Below, one piece after another: positions 56,940 through 64,000 of a stretch of DNA of 64,000 nucleotides (its first letter is position 1; each line of letters starts with the position of its first letter). The notes below the pieces were generated by a model. It saw only the letters and a list, made by a program, of their open reading frames with translations. It was not told where the DNA came from and did no database searches. The stretch is taken from positions 1-64,000 of the forward strand of contig NZ_BPQX01000021.1 in assembly GCF_022179525.1 (NCBI RefSeq), written 5' to 3'. The DNA is from Methylobacterium persicinum. GTDB lineage: Bacteria > Pseudomonadota > Alphaproteobacteria > Rhizobiales > Beijerinckiaceae. The translations under genes and the position numbers were made by a program.

Positions 56940-59900
56940 TTATGTCCGATCCCTCCGGCGCCGGAATTCGCGGAGCGCGACCTTCCGGAAGGCGCTTGCC
57001 ACCTGCTCGGCGGAATAGGGCTTGCGCACGAGGTCGAACCCGTGGCCATCGTCCCTGGCGAGGACGTCGCTGTAGCCAGAGGTCAGGATCACCGGAAGGT
57101 TCGGGTGGCTCACCCGCAGGCGCTTGGCGAGCTCGATTCCGCCCATGCCCGGCATGACCACATCGGAGAAGACGGCCTCGAACCGGAACGGGATCCGGTC
57201 GATCTCGGCGAGCGCATCCTCCGCATTGTGCGCCCACACGGTCGAATGGCCGAGATCCTCCAGGATCTGCGTGCAGAAGCGGCCCACCTCAAGGTTGTCT
57301 TCCACTACCAGCACGCACAGGCTGCGCCCCTCCGGCTCCGGCTCGAAGGCCGCCTCCTCGGTGGCTTGGCCGGCGATGGCCTCCGCTTCGGGGAGGTAAA
57401 GGGTAAACTCCGTTCCCCGGCCCACAGTGCTCGTGACGTCCACGTCGCCGCCGGATCGCTTGGCGAAGCCGATCACCTGGCTCAGGCCGAGGCCCGTCCC
57501 CTTGCCGACCTCCTTCGTGGTGAAGAACGGCTCGAAGATGCGCGACAGGTGGTCGGCGGGGATCCCGCAGCCCTGGTCGATCACCGAGACCGCGACGAAC
57601 GGGCCCGTGGCGCCGGCATGGCCGCGGATGGCGGGCAGCGGACGGCTGCGGGCGACGCGGATCGTCATCTCGCCTTCGCCGCGCATGGCGTCGCGGGCGT
57701 TGACGGCCATGTTGACGAGGGCGGTCTCGAACTGGCTCGCATCGGCGCGGACGTGGCAGCGCGTGTCCGGCTGTTCCGTGCGGACGCGGATCCGCGCTCC
57801 GGTCACTGAGTTCAACATGTCGACGACCTCGTCGAGGCGGGCGCCCACATCGAACACCTCGGGCTTCAGAGCCTGCCGCCGGGCGAAGGCGAGGAGCTGG
57901 CCCGTCAGCTTGGCCGCCCGATCCACGGTGTCCGACATCGCGTCCATGTACCTGGCGCGGCGCTCCTCCGGCAGGTTGGGGCGGCGGAGGAAATCCACCG
58001 ACGAACGGATGATGGTCAGCAGGTTGTTGAAGTCGTGGGCGACGCCCCCGGTCAACTGGCCGACCGCTTCCATCTTCTGGGCCTGCCGCAAGGCGTCCTC
58101 GGCATGGGCCAGCGCCTCGGCCTGCTCTTTCATGACGGTCACGTCGCGGACCGTCGCGTAGATCTTGCCGTCCTTGGAGACCGCGTTCCACGACAGCCAG
58201 CGGTAGCTGCCGTCCCGGCGCCGGTAGCGGTTCTCGAAGGCCAGCTGCGGGGCGCCGCGGGTCAGTCCGGCCGCCGCGGCGAGGGTCGACTGCCGGTCGT
58301 CCGGATGGACGAAGTCCACGAAGGGCCGCGCGGTCATCTCCTCGGCGGTCCAACCCAGCGTCGCCACCCATGCCGGGTTCAGACTGACGATGTACCCGTC
58401 GAAATTCGCCACGCAGAGCAGGTCGGTGGAGGCCTTCCAGATCTGGTCCCGTTCGGCGGTGCGCTCGGCGACCTGCTGCTCCAGCGTTGCGTTCAGGTCG
58501 CGCAGGGCCTGTTCGGCCGCCCGCAGCTCGGCGATGTCGGTGTTGGTGGCGAACCAGCGGGCGATCGTGCCGTCCTCGTCGCGGATCGGGACCATCCGCG
58601 TCAGGAACGGCCGGAACGACCCATCGCGGGCGCGGAGGGGGAAGGTCATCTCGAACGGCTCGCCCGTGGCGAGAGACGCATTCCACCGGTCGAGAACCTC
58701 GGGAAGGATCGCCGGATCGTGGGCGACGGTCCAGCCCCAGCCGAGGAGCGATCCCGGCTCCGCCCCGGTGTAGTCGTACCAGCGGCGGCTGCACCAGTAG
58801 ACGTGCCCGTCCGGCCGGCTCATCCAGCACAGGATCGGGATGTTATCGGCCAAGACCTCGAATTCGAAAGCCTGCTCCCGCAGGGCGTCCCGGACCCGGT
58901 CGCGTTCGGCCACGAGGGTCCGGCGCTCGTCGAGGTCGATCAGCACGCCCGGGAAGCTCAGGGGCGTCCCGTCCGAGGCGCAATCGACCCGCCCATTGGC
59001 TTCGAGCCAGTAATAGTTCCCGTCCGACCGGCGGACGCGATACTGGTGCGAATAGGAGCCGCCCCGGGCGATAGCCGCCTCGATCGCCGTCGCGAGGCCG
59101 GGCTTGTCGTCCGGATGGACCGTCTCGATCACCTGCGCGAGGCTCAGGCCGATGCGGCCCACCGCTGGATCGAGCCCGAAGCTTCGGGCGAAGGCCTCAT
59201 CGACGGTGAAGCGGTCGGTGGGCAGGTCCCAGAACCATGTGCCGATGATCGCGCCCGCCGAAAGGGCGATCTGCACCCGGTCGGCATTCTCCCGCGCGAG
59301 GGCCTCACTGGCCCGCAACCGTTCCTGCTGGATGCGCTTGGCGGTGATGTCGCGATAGAACAGCGCCAGCCCGCCCCCGACCGGGTAGGCGCGGATGTCG
59401 ATCCACGTGACGCTTCCGTCGGGCCCGGGGGCGGCATGCTCCATGGTGAAGGGCTGCGAGTCCCGGAGCGCCCGCAGATAGGCCAGCTCGAGCACCGGGT
59501 CCGCGTCCGGATAAGCTTCACGATAGGGCCTGCCGACGATCTCGTCGCGGCTGCGCCCGTCCATGCGCAGACCCTCCGCATTGATGTCGGCGATGCGCAT
59601 GTCGCGGCCGAGGAGGGCGAAGGCTTCGCCCATGTTGTCGAGGACGTCGTGCGCCCGGTCCCGCTCGATCCGCAGGGCGGCCTCGAAATCCCGCTGGCGG
59701 CGCTCGGCCTTGACCCGCTCCGTCGTCTCGTTGGTGAGGATGAACAGCCCCACCACCTTGCCTGCGGCGTCGAGAACCCGGGAATACGAGAAGCTCCACC
59801 ACGTCTGCGCGTCGCCGCGGTCCGTGTCGAGGGTCCACGGCAGGTCGTTGAACCGGGCGGCACGGCCGGCCAGGGCGTCAGCGATGATCGGCTTGGCCTG

Positions 59901-60179
59901 GTCCCAGGCATCGGCCCAGACCTTCTCGAACGGCTCGCCCATCGCCCAGGCGAGGCGAGGGCCGAGCAGAGGGAAGTAGGTCTCGTTGAAGAAGAAGGTG
60001 AGGTCCGGGCCCCAGGCCAGGATCATGCTCTCGGGGGAGTTGAGCACGAGGCTCAGGGCGGTGCGCAGCTCCGCCGGCCAATGCTCCGGCGGCCCCAGCG
60101 GATGGCCGGTCCAGTCACGCTCGCGGATCATCCGGGCGGCCTCTCCGCCCCCGGCGAGGAAGGCCAGTAGGTCAGACAC
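56940..60179 (-). CDS. Multi-PAS hybrid sensor histidine kinase with receiver domain
   Basis: 1,079 residues from a GTG at 60179 ([20 protein letters not shown], the family's normal N-terminus). A frame to 60266 adds 29. It has no membrane helix, so it is cytoplasmic. About five PAS/PAC modules occupy residues of about 30-690, for example [10 protein letters not shown]-type ([20 protein letters not shown]), [32 protein letters not shown] and [14 protein letters not shown]. HisKA with phospho-His lies in [15 protein letters not shown] (about residue 711), then HATPase with [11 protein letters not shown]. The receiver at about 950-1070 has the phospho-Asp in [12 protein letters not shown]. No response-regulator gene is adjacent. 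Confidence 0.9.
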   Translation of the reverse strand: MSDLLAFLAGGGEAARMIRERDWTGHPLGPPEHWPAELRTALSLVLNSPESMILAWGPDLTFFFNETYFPLLGPRLAWAMGEPFEKVWADAWDQAKPIIADALAGRAARFNDLPWTLDTDRGDAQTWWSFSYSRVLDAAGKVVGLFILTNETTERVKAERRQRDFEAALRIERDRAHDVLDNMGEAFALLGRDMRIADINAEGLRMDGRSRDEIVGRPYREAYPDADPVLELAYLRALRDSQPFTMEHAAPGPDGSVTWIDIRAYPVGGGLALFYRDITAKRIQQERLRASEALARENADRVQIALSAGAIIGTWFWDLPTDRFTVDEAFARSFGLDPAVGRIGLSLAQVIETVHPDDKPGLATAIEAAIARGGSYSHQYRVRRSDGNYYWLEANGRVDCASDGTPLSFPGVLIDLDERRTLVAERDRVRDALREQAFEFEVLADNIPILCWMSRPDGHVYWCSRRWYDYTGAEPGSLLGWGWTVAHDPAILPEVLDRWNASLATGEPFEMTFPLRARDGSFRPFLTRMVPIRDEDGTIARWFATNTDIAELRAAEQALRDLNATLEQQVAERTAERDQIWKASTDLLCVANFDGYIVSLNPAWVATLGWTAEEMTARPFVDFVHPDDRQSTLAAAAGLTRGAPQLAFENRYRRRDGSYRWLSWNAVSKDGKIYATVRDVTVMKEQAEALAHAEDALRQAQKMEAVGQLTGGVAHDFNNLLTIIRSSVDFLRRPNLPEERRARYMDAMSDTVDRAAKLTGQLLAFARRQALKPEVFDVGARLDEVVDMLNSVTGARIRVRTEQPDTRCHVRADASQFETALVNMAVNARDAMRGEGEMTIRVARSRPLPAIRGHAGATGPFVAVSVIDQGCGIPADHLSRIFEPFFTTKEVGKGTGLGLSQVIGFAKRSGGDVDVTSTVGRGTEFTLYLPEAEAIAGQATEEAAFEPEPEGRSLCVLVVEDNLEVGRFCTQILEDLGHSTVWAHNAEDALAEIDRIPFRFEAVFSDVVMPGMGGIELAKRLRVSHPNLPVILTSGYSDVLARDDGHGFDLVRKPYSAEQVASAFRKVALREFRRRRDRT

Positions 60180-60354
60180 CGGCAACGTCCTGCCGCGCCC
60201 GCGCCGCCGGAAGGGCGGCCGGATGCGGATGGGCGGAGAGGGATGTCGTCCGCGGGGGCATCGCAACGTGTGTTCGAATCGGGGGCCGCATCATGGGCCT
60301 ATGGCCAAGGGCAGGGAATCGCGCAAGGGCGCGAAAGCGCCCGCGGGTTCTCCC

Positions 60355-61437
60355 TTAGGCGATGCCCAGGAGCCGGATGAGCGCGAGGCTGATGGCGATG
60401 AGCACGGCCAGGGAGCCGGTCACCGCCAGGGTAACGCGTCCGCCCACACGGGCCAGGACACGGACATCCACGCCCAGTCCCAGGGCTGCCATGGAGAGCA
60501 CCGTCAGGAAGCCGGCGAGCTGGGTGAGGGGCCGGACCGCCCCGTCCGGGATGAGCCCGAGGGACCGGAGCGAGGCGAGGATCAGGAAGCCGAGGATGAA
60601 CCACGGCACCAGCTTGGTGAAGGCGAGGCGCCCGCCCTTCCGTGGTGGGGCACCCGCCGGGTGGCCGCCCTCACCGGGCAGACGCGGCGCGAGGAGGGAG
60701 AAGGCCACGACCACCGGGCCGAGCATCAGCACCCGCACGAGCTTGACGAGGGTCCCGACCTGGGTCGCCAGGAGGCTCACCGGGACGGTGGCGGCCAGGA
60801 CCTGCGGCACCGCGTAGACGGTGAGCCCGGCCAGCACGCCGTACTGGTTGTCGCTCATGCCCGCCAGGGGCACGAAGAGCGGCAGGCCGAGGACCATCAG
60901 CACGCCGAGCACGGCCGTGAACGCGATGGAGGCGGCGATGTCCTTCGGCTCGGCGCCGATTACGGGGGCCACCGCCGCGATGGCCGAGTTGCCGCAGATC
61001 GCGTTGCCGCAGGCCACGAGGATCGCCATCCGCTCCGGCAGGCCGAGCACGCGGCAGATGCCGTAGCTGGCGGCGATGCCGATAGCCACGGTGCCAACGA
61101 TGCCGCCGATCAGGGCCGGCCCGGAGGCGAGGATCGCGCCAAGGCTCAATGAGGCCCCAAGCAGGGTGACCGCGACTTCAAGCAGCTGCTTGGCCGAGAA
61201 GGCGATCCCCGTGCGGAACCGCGCCCCCGGCGACCACGCGGTCCTGACGGCGATCCCGAGGAGGATCGCCAGGACGAGGGCTTCGACATAGGGGTGGGAG
61301 AAGATCCTTTCCTCGACCGCCTGACCGGCCATGGCCACAATGGTGATCGCAAGGCAGAGGCCGATGCCAGGCAGGATCGAAGGAGACCGGACAGCCCCGC
61401 TGTCCGCGACGGCTTTCGAGGAAGCTTGCGAACTCAC
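60355..61437 (-). CDS. YeiH-family putative sulfate/anion exporter
   Basis: 360 residues from a GTG at 61437, since the upstream frame to 61599 is not family-like. About 10-11 membrane helices are seen. Conserved UPF0324/PSE blocks include YVEALVLAILLGIAVRTAWS, FSAKQLLEVAVTLLGASLSL, ILVACGNAICGNSAIAAVAP and LTVYAVPQVLAATVPVSLLA. The family is annotated as putative sulfate or taurine-related anion exporters, but transport has rarely been shown. It is transcribed toward the histidine kinase gene on the same strand, with a gap of about 175 bp. Confidence 0.87.
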   Translation of the reverse strand: MSSQASSKAVADSGAVRSPSILPGIGLCLAITIVAMAGQAVEERIFSHPYVEALVLAILLGIAVRTAWSPGARFRTGIAFSAKQLLEVAVTLLGASLSLGAILASGPALIGGIVGTVAIGIAASYGICRVLGLPERMAILVACGNAICGNSAIAAVAPVIGAEPKDIAASIAFTAVLGVLMVLGLPLFVPLAGMSDNQYGVLAGLTVYAVPQVLAATVPVSLLATQVGTLVKLVRVLMLGPVVVAFSLLAPRLPGEGGHPAGAPPRKGGRLAFTKLVPWFILGFLILASLRSLGLIPDGAVRPLTQLAGFLTVLSMAALGLGVDVRVLARVGGRVTLAVTGSLAVLIAISLALIRLLGIA

Positions 61438-61571
61438 GATCACCCTTTGCACCCATCGGAAAAGAAAACCGTCGTCGCCGGAGCGCTTAGGAGAAGGACA
61501 CTCTCTCAAGCGAGGGAACTTCGGAAGACGTATCCATTGCACGAGACGGGTCTCAGCGCGACATTTCTCCC

Positions 61572-61823
61572 ATGCGCAATACGTCCGCCACGGCGACATC
61601 CTCGCAGGCCGAAGCCGCCTTCGATCCTTTCGGTGAGCCCGTCACCGGGGTCGTTGCGGGCGCATGCGCCACCGCAGCGGGTGATCGCACCGCGCGCCGG
61701 ATCGGCGGAGCGGTGTTCTGGAGCCTCGCGCTCCTGATCCTGGCCGGGCGCATCTACGCGGCCGATATTCCGGTCACACAGACGGTGGCGTCCTACGCGG
61801 CGCAGATCGTCGCCCTGCGCTGA
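61572..61823 (+). CDS. Hypothetical small membrane protein
   Basis: 83 residues. A polar N-terminal region of about 44 residues is followed by one hydrophobic helix (GGAVFWSLALLILAGRIYAA). A short polar tail (DIPVTQTVASYAAQIVALR) ends the protein. It is divergent from the YeiH gene and followed by an SRAP gene 80 bp downstream. The family is not recognised. Confidence 0.55.
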   Translation: MRNTSATATSSQAEAAFDPFGEPVTGVVAGACATAAGDRTARRIGGAVFWSLALLILAGRIYAADIPVTQTVASYAAQIVALR

Positions 61824-61904
61824 CGCCAACCGACATCACGAGCGCTTCCGGGCCGTTGAGCGTGACCACACCTGCGAATCTTTTCGCGGGTGAGTCGTAG
61901 GCCG

Positions 61905-62555
61905 ATGTGCAATCTCTACTCCCTTGGCCGGCAGGGCCCGGACGCCCTCCGGACGTTCTTCGGCGCCACCCGCGACGAGACCGGCAACATGCCGGAACTG
62001 CCGGCGATCTTCCCCGACAGGATGGCTCCGGTCGTCGTGGGCGGCGAGACCGGGCGCACCCTCACGATGATGCGCTGGGGCATACCGGGCCCAAAGGCGT
62101 TCGGCGAGCACCCGGTCACCAACGTGCGCAACGTCGCCTCGCCGCATTGGCGGCCGTGGCTGAAACCGGCCTATCGCTGCCTCGTGCCGGCCACCGCCTT
62201 CTCCGAGTACGCCGACACCAAGCCCCGGAAGACACCCGTGTGGTTCGCCCTCGACGAGGAGCGCCCCCTCTTCGCCTTCGCGGGCATCTGGCGGCCCTGG
62301 ACGGGTGTCCGCGGGACCAAGGCTGAGAATCCCGATCGCGCCGAGGCCGAGCATCGCCTGTTCTCGTTCCTCACCACGGAGGCGAACGGTGTCGTCGGGC
62401 CGGTGCACCCCAAGGCCATGCCCGTGCTTCTGACGAAGCCGGAGGAATGGGCGGCCTGGCTGGAGGCGCCGGTCCAGGAGGCCCTGACGCTTCAACGCCC
62501 GCTGCCGGACGAGGATCTGCGCGAAGTGGCCCGGGGCGGGCGGCAGGATCCGTAA
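61905..62555 (+). CDS. SRAP (HMCES/YedK) family protein
   Basis: 216 residues from the ATG at 61905 so that the second residue is Cys (MCNLYSLG), the cysteine which after Met removal links to abasic sites in single-stranded DNA. A start five residues earlier would block that chemistry. Other family marks are TNVRNVAS (NARxE position), VPATAFSEYAD (catalytic Glu), RLFSFLTTEANGVVGPVHPK (His) and MPVLLTKPEEWAAWL. It protects DNA abasic sites during replication. It is a minor-variant member with MRWGIPGP in place of WGL. Confidence 0.85.
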   Translation: MCNLYSLGRQGPDALRTFFGATRDETGNMPELPAIFPDRMAPVVVGGETGRTLTMMRWGIPGPKAFGEHPVTNVRNVASPHWRPWLKPAYRCLVPATAFSEYADTKPRKTPVWFALDEERPLFAFAGIWRPWTGVRGTKAENPDRAEAEHRLFSFLTTEANGVVGPVHPKAMPVLLTKPEEWAAWLEAPVQEALTLQRPLPDEDLREVARGGRQDP

Positions 62556-62584
62556 CCGGCGGGGGATTTCGCGCTAAAGTTATC

Positions 62585-62800
62585 TCAGCTCTTTGGTTGC
62601 AACTTCTCATACGTGCGCTTAAGGCGGGCGGCGATGGGCAACCGTCCCCGGACGGTCCCCGGTGATCCGCTTCCGGTGCCCTCGGACTGTCCTCTCAGGA
62701 GGTGCTTCCGGAGGTTGGGACGATAGCCCCCGCGCGGCACGGGCCTCACCCGCCGATCCATCGAGACCGCGCTGCCATGCTCCGAGCCCTGGGCCGGCAA
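62585..62800 (-). CDS. Doubtful small basic protein
   Basis: A 71-codon minus-strand frame starts at an ATG at 62800. The C-terminus (LPIAARLKRTYEKLQPKS) looks helical and natural, but the rest is Arg/Gly/Pro-rich in the manner of shadow frames, with no ribosome binding site and no family. It lies in the 265-bp gap between the SRAP gene and kaiC, where leader sequence for kaiC is expected. Confidence 0.2.
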   Translation of the reverse strand: MPAQGSEHGSAVSMDRRVRPVPRGGYRPNLRKHLLRGQSEGTGSGSPGTVRGRLPIAARLKRTYEKLQPKS

Positions 62801-62820
62801 CGCTGAGGAGCCGAGTTTCC

Positions 62821-64000
62821 GTGCAAGATGGCCAGTCTGCTCCGAGGCTTCCGAAGGCGCCGACCGGGATCGCTGGATTCGACGACATCACCCAGGGCGG
62901 CTTGCCGGCCGGCCGGCCATCCCTGATCTGCGGTGCCGCGGGTTGCGGTAAGACGCTGTTCGCGACGACGTTCCTCGTCAACGGGGCGACTCGCTACGGC
63001 GAGCCCGGCGTCTTCGTAAGCTTCGAGGAGCGGGCCGAGGATCTCGCCGCCAACGCGGCCTCCCTCGGCTACGATCTCGACGGCCTCGCCGCCCAGGGGC
63101 GCATCGCCATCGACCACGTGCAGGTCGACTCGCGCGAGGTCGAAGAGACGGGCGAGTACGACCTCGAAGGCCTCTTCATCCGGCTCGGGTTCGCCGTCGA
63201 CAGCGTTGGCGCCAAGCGCATCGTGCTCGACACGATCGAGACGCTCTTCTCCGGCTTCACCGACCTAGCGCTCCTGCGTGGTGAGCTGCGCCGCCTGTTC
63301 GGATGGATCAAGGATCGCGGTCTCACCGCCGTCATCACCGGCGAACGTGGCGAAGGCCAGCTGACCCGCCAGAGCCTGGAAGAATACGTCTCCGATTGCG
63401 TGGTGCTGCTCGACAACCGCGTCGAGGATCAGATCACCACGCGGCGCCTGCGCGTGGTGAAGTATCGGGGCTCCGCACACGGCACCAACGAATATCCCTT
63501 CCTGATCGACGAGGGCGGGATCAGCGTCCTCCCCGTCACCGCGGCGGATCTCAACTACGGCGTCTCGGACGGGATCGTGTCCAGCGGTGTCGGCGGCCTC
63601 GACGCCATGCTCGGGCCGGGCGGGTTCTACCGGGGATCCAGCATCCTCATCTCCGGCGAGGCCGGCACCGGAAAGACCTCCCTCTCGTCCAGCCTGATCG
63701 ACGCGGCCTGCAAGCGCGGCGAGCGCTGCATGGCCTTTGTGTTCGAGGAGAGCGGCGCGCAGCTCTGCCGGAACGCCAGATCCATCGGGCTCGACCTCAC
63801 CGCGCATGTCGAGGCTGGGCTGCTGCGCTTCGAGGCGGCCCGGCCGAGCCTGTTCGGGCTGGAGATGCACCTTGCCCGTATGCATCGGGACCTCGACGCG
63901 TTCGCGCCCTCCGTGGTGGTGGTGGATCCGCTCTCGGCCCTGCGGGGGCCGGCGAACGAGTTGCAGGCGACACTCCTGCGGATGATCGACCTCCTCAAGG
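62821..64000 (+). CDS. kaiC: KaiC-family ATPase (3' end outside window)
   Basis: 393 codons visible from a GTG at 62821 with GAGGAG upstream. Two RecA/KaiC domains are present. The first has Walker A GAAGCGKT (about residues 38-45), the FVSFEERAEDLA catalytic-Glu pair near 78, and IVLDTIETLFSGF. The second starts near 240 with GGLDAMLGPGGFYRGSSILI, Walker A GEAGTGKTS, FVFEESGAQL and VVVDPLSALRG. The phosphorylation-site region lies beyond the window. KaiC autophosphorylates and times daily rhythms in cyanobacteria, while in Alphaproteobacteria it usually acts with KaiB and a histidine kinase in stress adaptation. Confidence 0.9.
   Translation, partial: MQDGQSAPRLPKAPTGIAGFDDITQGGLPAGRPSLICGAAGCGKTLFATTFLVNGATRYGEPGVFVSFEERAEDLAANAASLGYDLDGLAAQGRIAIDHVQVDSREVEETGEYDLEGLFIRLGFAVDSVGAKRIVLDTIETLFSGFTDLALLRGELRRLFGWIKDRGLTAVITGERGEGQLTRQSLEEYVSDCVVLLDNRVEDQITTRRLRVVKYRGSAHGTNEYPFLIDEGGISVLPVTAADLNYGVSDGIVSSGVGGLDAMLGPGGFYRGSSILISGEAGTGKTSLSSSLIDAACKRGERCMAFVFEESGAQLCRNARSIGLDLTAHVEAGLLRFEAARPSLFGLEMHLARMHRDLDAFAPSVVVVDPLSALRGPANELQATLLRMIDLLK

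Noticed and set aside
58035-60170. 711-codon plus-strand frame opposite the hybrid kinase
   Set aside because: Shadow of the kinase gene in GC-rich DNA; no start signal or domain.

Overview
The window is high-GC alphaproteobacterial chromosome. It is most likely Rhizobiales and probably Methylobacteriaceae (Methylobacterium/Methylorubrum). The grounds are the very high GC with NNC/NNG codon use, the hsp20-DUF1150 pair, the DUF2852 protein, the zinc-ribbon gene divergent from ftsEX, the 'twin transmembrane' protein beside a PduO-type cobalamin adenosyltransferase, etfBA-hbd, a KaiC-type ATPase and an intergenic palindrome of the rhizobial type. The genus is inferred from style and gene order, not from a marker gene.

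Region 1 (1-3170) is accessory DNA. It holds the end of an unidentified gene, a small CxxC protein, an AT-rich stretch with a methyltransferase, a gene remnant cut by an insertion sequence, and a fused wreck of two insertion sequences (IS5/IS427-like and IS3/IS407-like) with several in-frame stops. It ends exactly at a 39-nt 3' piece of a proline-type tRNA, the usual footprint of an integrated island.

Region 2 (3171-13310) has about 700 bp with no recognisable gene, then an 8.3-kb giant autotransporter adhesin on the minus strand. Two TAA codons interrupt it, but there is no frameshift. An AT-rich upstream region and a gene-poor stretch follow, with one 57-residue membrane protein.

Region 3 (13470-30540) is ordinary core genome: hpf-ptsN (without rpoN), a YdcF protein, ftsEX, a PagL-like lipid A deacylase, a cobalamin adenosyltransferase, etfB-etfA, a 3-hydroxybutyryl-CoA dehydrogenase, a quinone oxidoreductase, upp, a TetR regulator, a thioredoxin-like protein, a glycosyltransferase and a FlaG-like protein.

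Region 4 (30540-48150) contains thiC with its TPP riboswitch, an HNH nuclease, a PilZ protein, a class A penicillin-binding protein, an aldo/keto reductase, a membrane class III cyclase, a BrnA-like protein paired with a charged coiled-coil protein, exbB-exbD-tonB, hsp20-DUF1150, a GT4 glycosyltransferase, infC with an AUU start, and moeB.

Region 5 (48167-56243) is a complete D-glucarate/galactarate to 2-oxoglutarate gene set (kdgD, transporter, gudD, semialdehyde dehydrogenase, garD) divergent from a LysR regulator. Hairpins lie in three of the four gaps.

Region 6 (56421-64000) has tRNA-Gln(CUG), a small membrane protein, a large multi-PAS hybrid histidine kinase, a YeiH-type transporter, an SRAP/HMCES-family protein, and the first 393 codons of a kaiC gene that runs off the end.

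I found no CRISPR array, restriction-modification system or clearly new multi-gene defence system. The observations most worth pursuing are the stop-interrupted autotransporter, the tRNA-bounded island end, the BrnA-like/coiled-coil pair and the cyclase with unusual substrate-site residues.
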